Below, in pieces: positions 61,085-61,264 of a stretch of 61,264 nucleotides of DNA. The notes beneath the pieces are model-generated. The model did no database searches. It was not told the DNA's origin and saw only the letters and a list, made by a program, of their open reading frames with translations. How positions within the stretch are numbered: the first letter of the stretch is position 1; the number at the start of each line of letters is the position of its first letter. The translations under genes and the position numbers were made by a program. The stretch is from Rs1 sp038900335 (GTDB taxonomy: Bacteria; Pseudomonadota; Gammaproteobacteria; Pseudomonadales; Balneatricaceae), in NCBI GenBank assembly GCA_038900335.1, contig JBBMRB010000022.1, positions 1-61,264 of the forward strand, written 5' to 3'.

Positions 61085-61111
61085 TGACGCGCACCAGAAT
61101 CTGTATATAAT
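61084..61111 (+). promoter_or_regulatory. Strong rRNA-operon-type promoter
   Basis: A near-perfect sigma-70 promoter: TTGACG (61084-61089), 16-base spacer, TATAAT (61106-61111). The GC-rich, C-heavy discriminator TCGCCTCCTCGC follows, typical of stringently controlled stable-RNA promoters. An A/T-rich element lies directly upstream. Confidence 0.85.
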
Positions 61112-61118
61112 TCGCCTC

Positions 61119-61264
61119 CTCGCTACAGGGTGACCCAGAAAGTTACCTTAGAAACACAGCGAGATGATCGGTTTTTTCTTTAGCTTATAAAGAGTCTTGA
61201 AAGAATGATAAGTTATTTAACTTCTTGTTTTTGAAAGATTAGTAATAAAGAAAATGATTGGTCG
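61119..61264 (+). ncRNA. Probable 16S rRNA operon leader (partial)
   Basis: The transcript from the strong promoter enters a non-coding leader that is cut by the window edge. A GTTATTTAAC stretch near 61206-61215 weakly resembles the boxA antitermination element. The 16S gene itself is not in the window; its presence is inferred from the promoter class and from the tyrS-rRNA order known in Pseudomonas. Confidence 0.55.

Noticed and set aside
1..61264. CRISPR arrays, prophage, insertion sequences, tRNA genes
   Set aside because: No regularly spaced repeats, transposase, integrase or cas-like genes were found, and no cloverleaf-like segment with a T-loop motif was recognised.

Overview
The window is a contiguous stretch of a moderately AT-rich gammaproteobacterial chromosome, almost entirely conserved core genes. 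Gene order matches Pseudomonas/Cellvibrionales-type bacteria: rpsB-tsf-pyrH-frr-uppS-cdsA-rseP-bamA-lpxD-fabZ-lpxA-lpxB-rnhB-dnaE-accA-tilS-pyrG-eno-ftsB-truD-surE-pcm-nlpD-rpoS; anmK, an M23 peptidase and tyrS next to the start of an apparent rRNA operon; and a FabY-type ketoacyl synthase. I infer a motile, probably marine, member of this broad group. The species cannot be named from the sequence alone.

Layout. 1-619: non-coding, with a diverged ~60-bp direct repeat. 620-5226: a small membrane protein, then a two-gene signalling operon (PAS-PAS-GAF-GGDEF-EAL plus a soluble PAS-PAS-MCP resembling BdlA). 5553-11445: prfC, a TatD-family nuclease, a small lipoprotein, fabY and an OmpA-type lipoprotein. 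11530-14224: flgT divergent from flgO-flgP (outer-membrane flagellar ring genes). 14270-18165: DUF1244, glnD and map on the minus strand. 18469-31140: translation factors, then lipid-carrier, outer-membrane and lipid A genes. 31165-46382: dnaE, accA, tilS, pyrG, eno, ftsB, truD, surE, pcm, a DUF368 (PopT-like) transporter, nlpD and rpoS. 46440-55059: a fused phosphotransferase/P-loop kinase, mrcB, a TPR lipoprotein, and hemL with a coupled membrane protein and a ClC protein. 55386-61264: erpA, a VOC protein, anmK, a large LysM-like/M23 peptidase, tyrS and a strong rRNA-type promoter at the right edge.

The most notable signal is what is missing. In related gammaproteobacteria dxr lies in the frr-uppS-cdsA-rseP stretch, and ispD-ispF lie between ftsB and truD. 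Here all three methylerythritol-phosphate (MEP) pathway genes are absent and the junctions are tight, while isoprenoid users (uppS, cdsA neighbourhood, popT) remain. This suggests the MEP route was lost or moved, possibly replaced by the mevalonate pathway. skp is also missing between bamA and lpxD.

No insertion sequence, prophage, CRISPR array or tRNA was recognised. Other points of interest are the c-di-GMP/BdlA-like gene pair, the flgT/flgOP intergenic palindrome, an IscR-like site before erpA, a ClC protein with channel-like substitutions, a triplicated module in the M23 peptidase, and several RNA hairpins.
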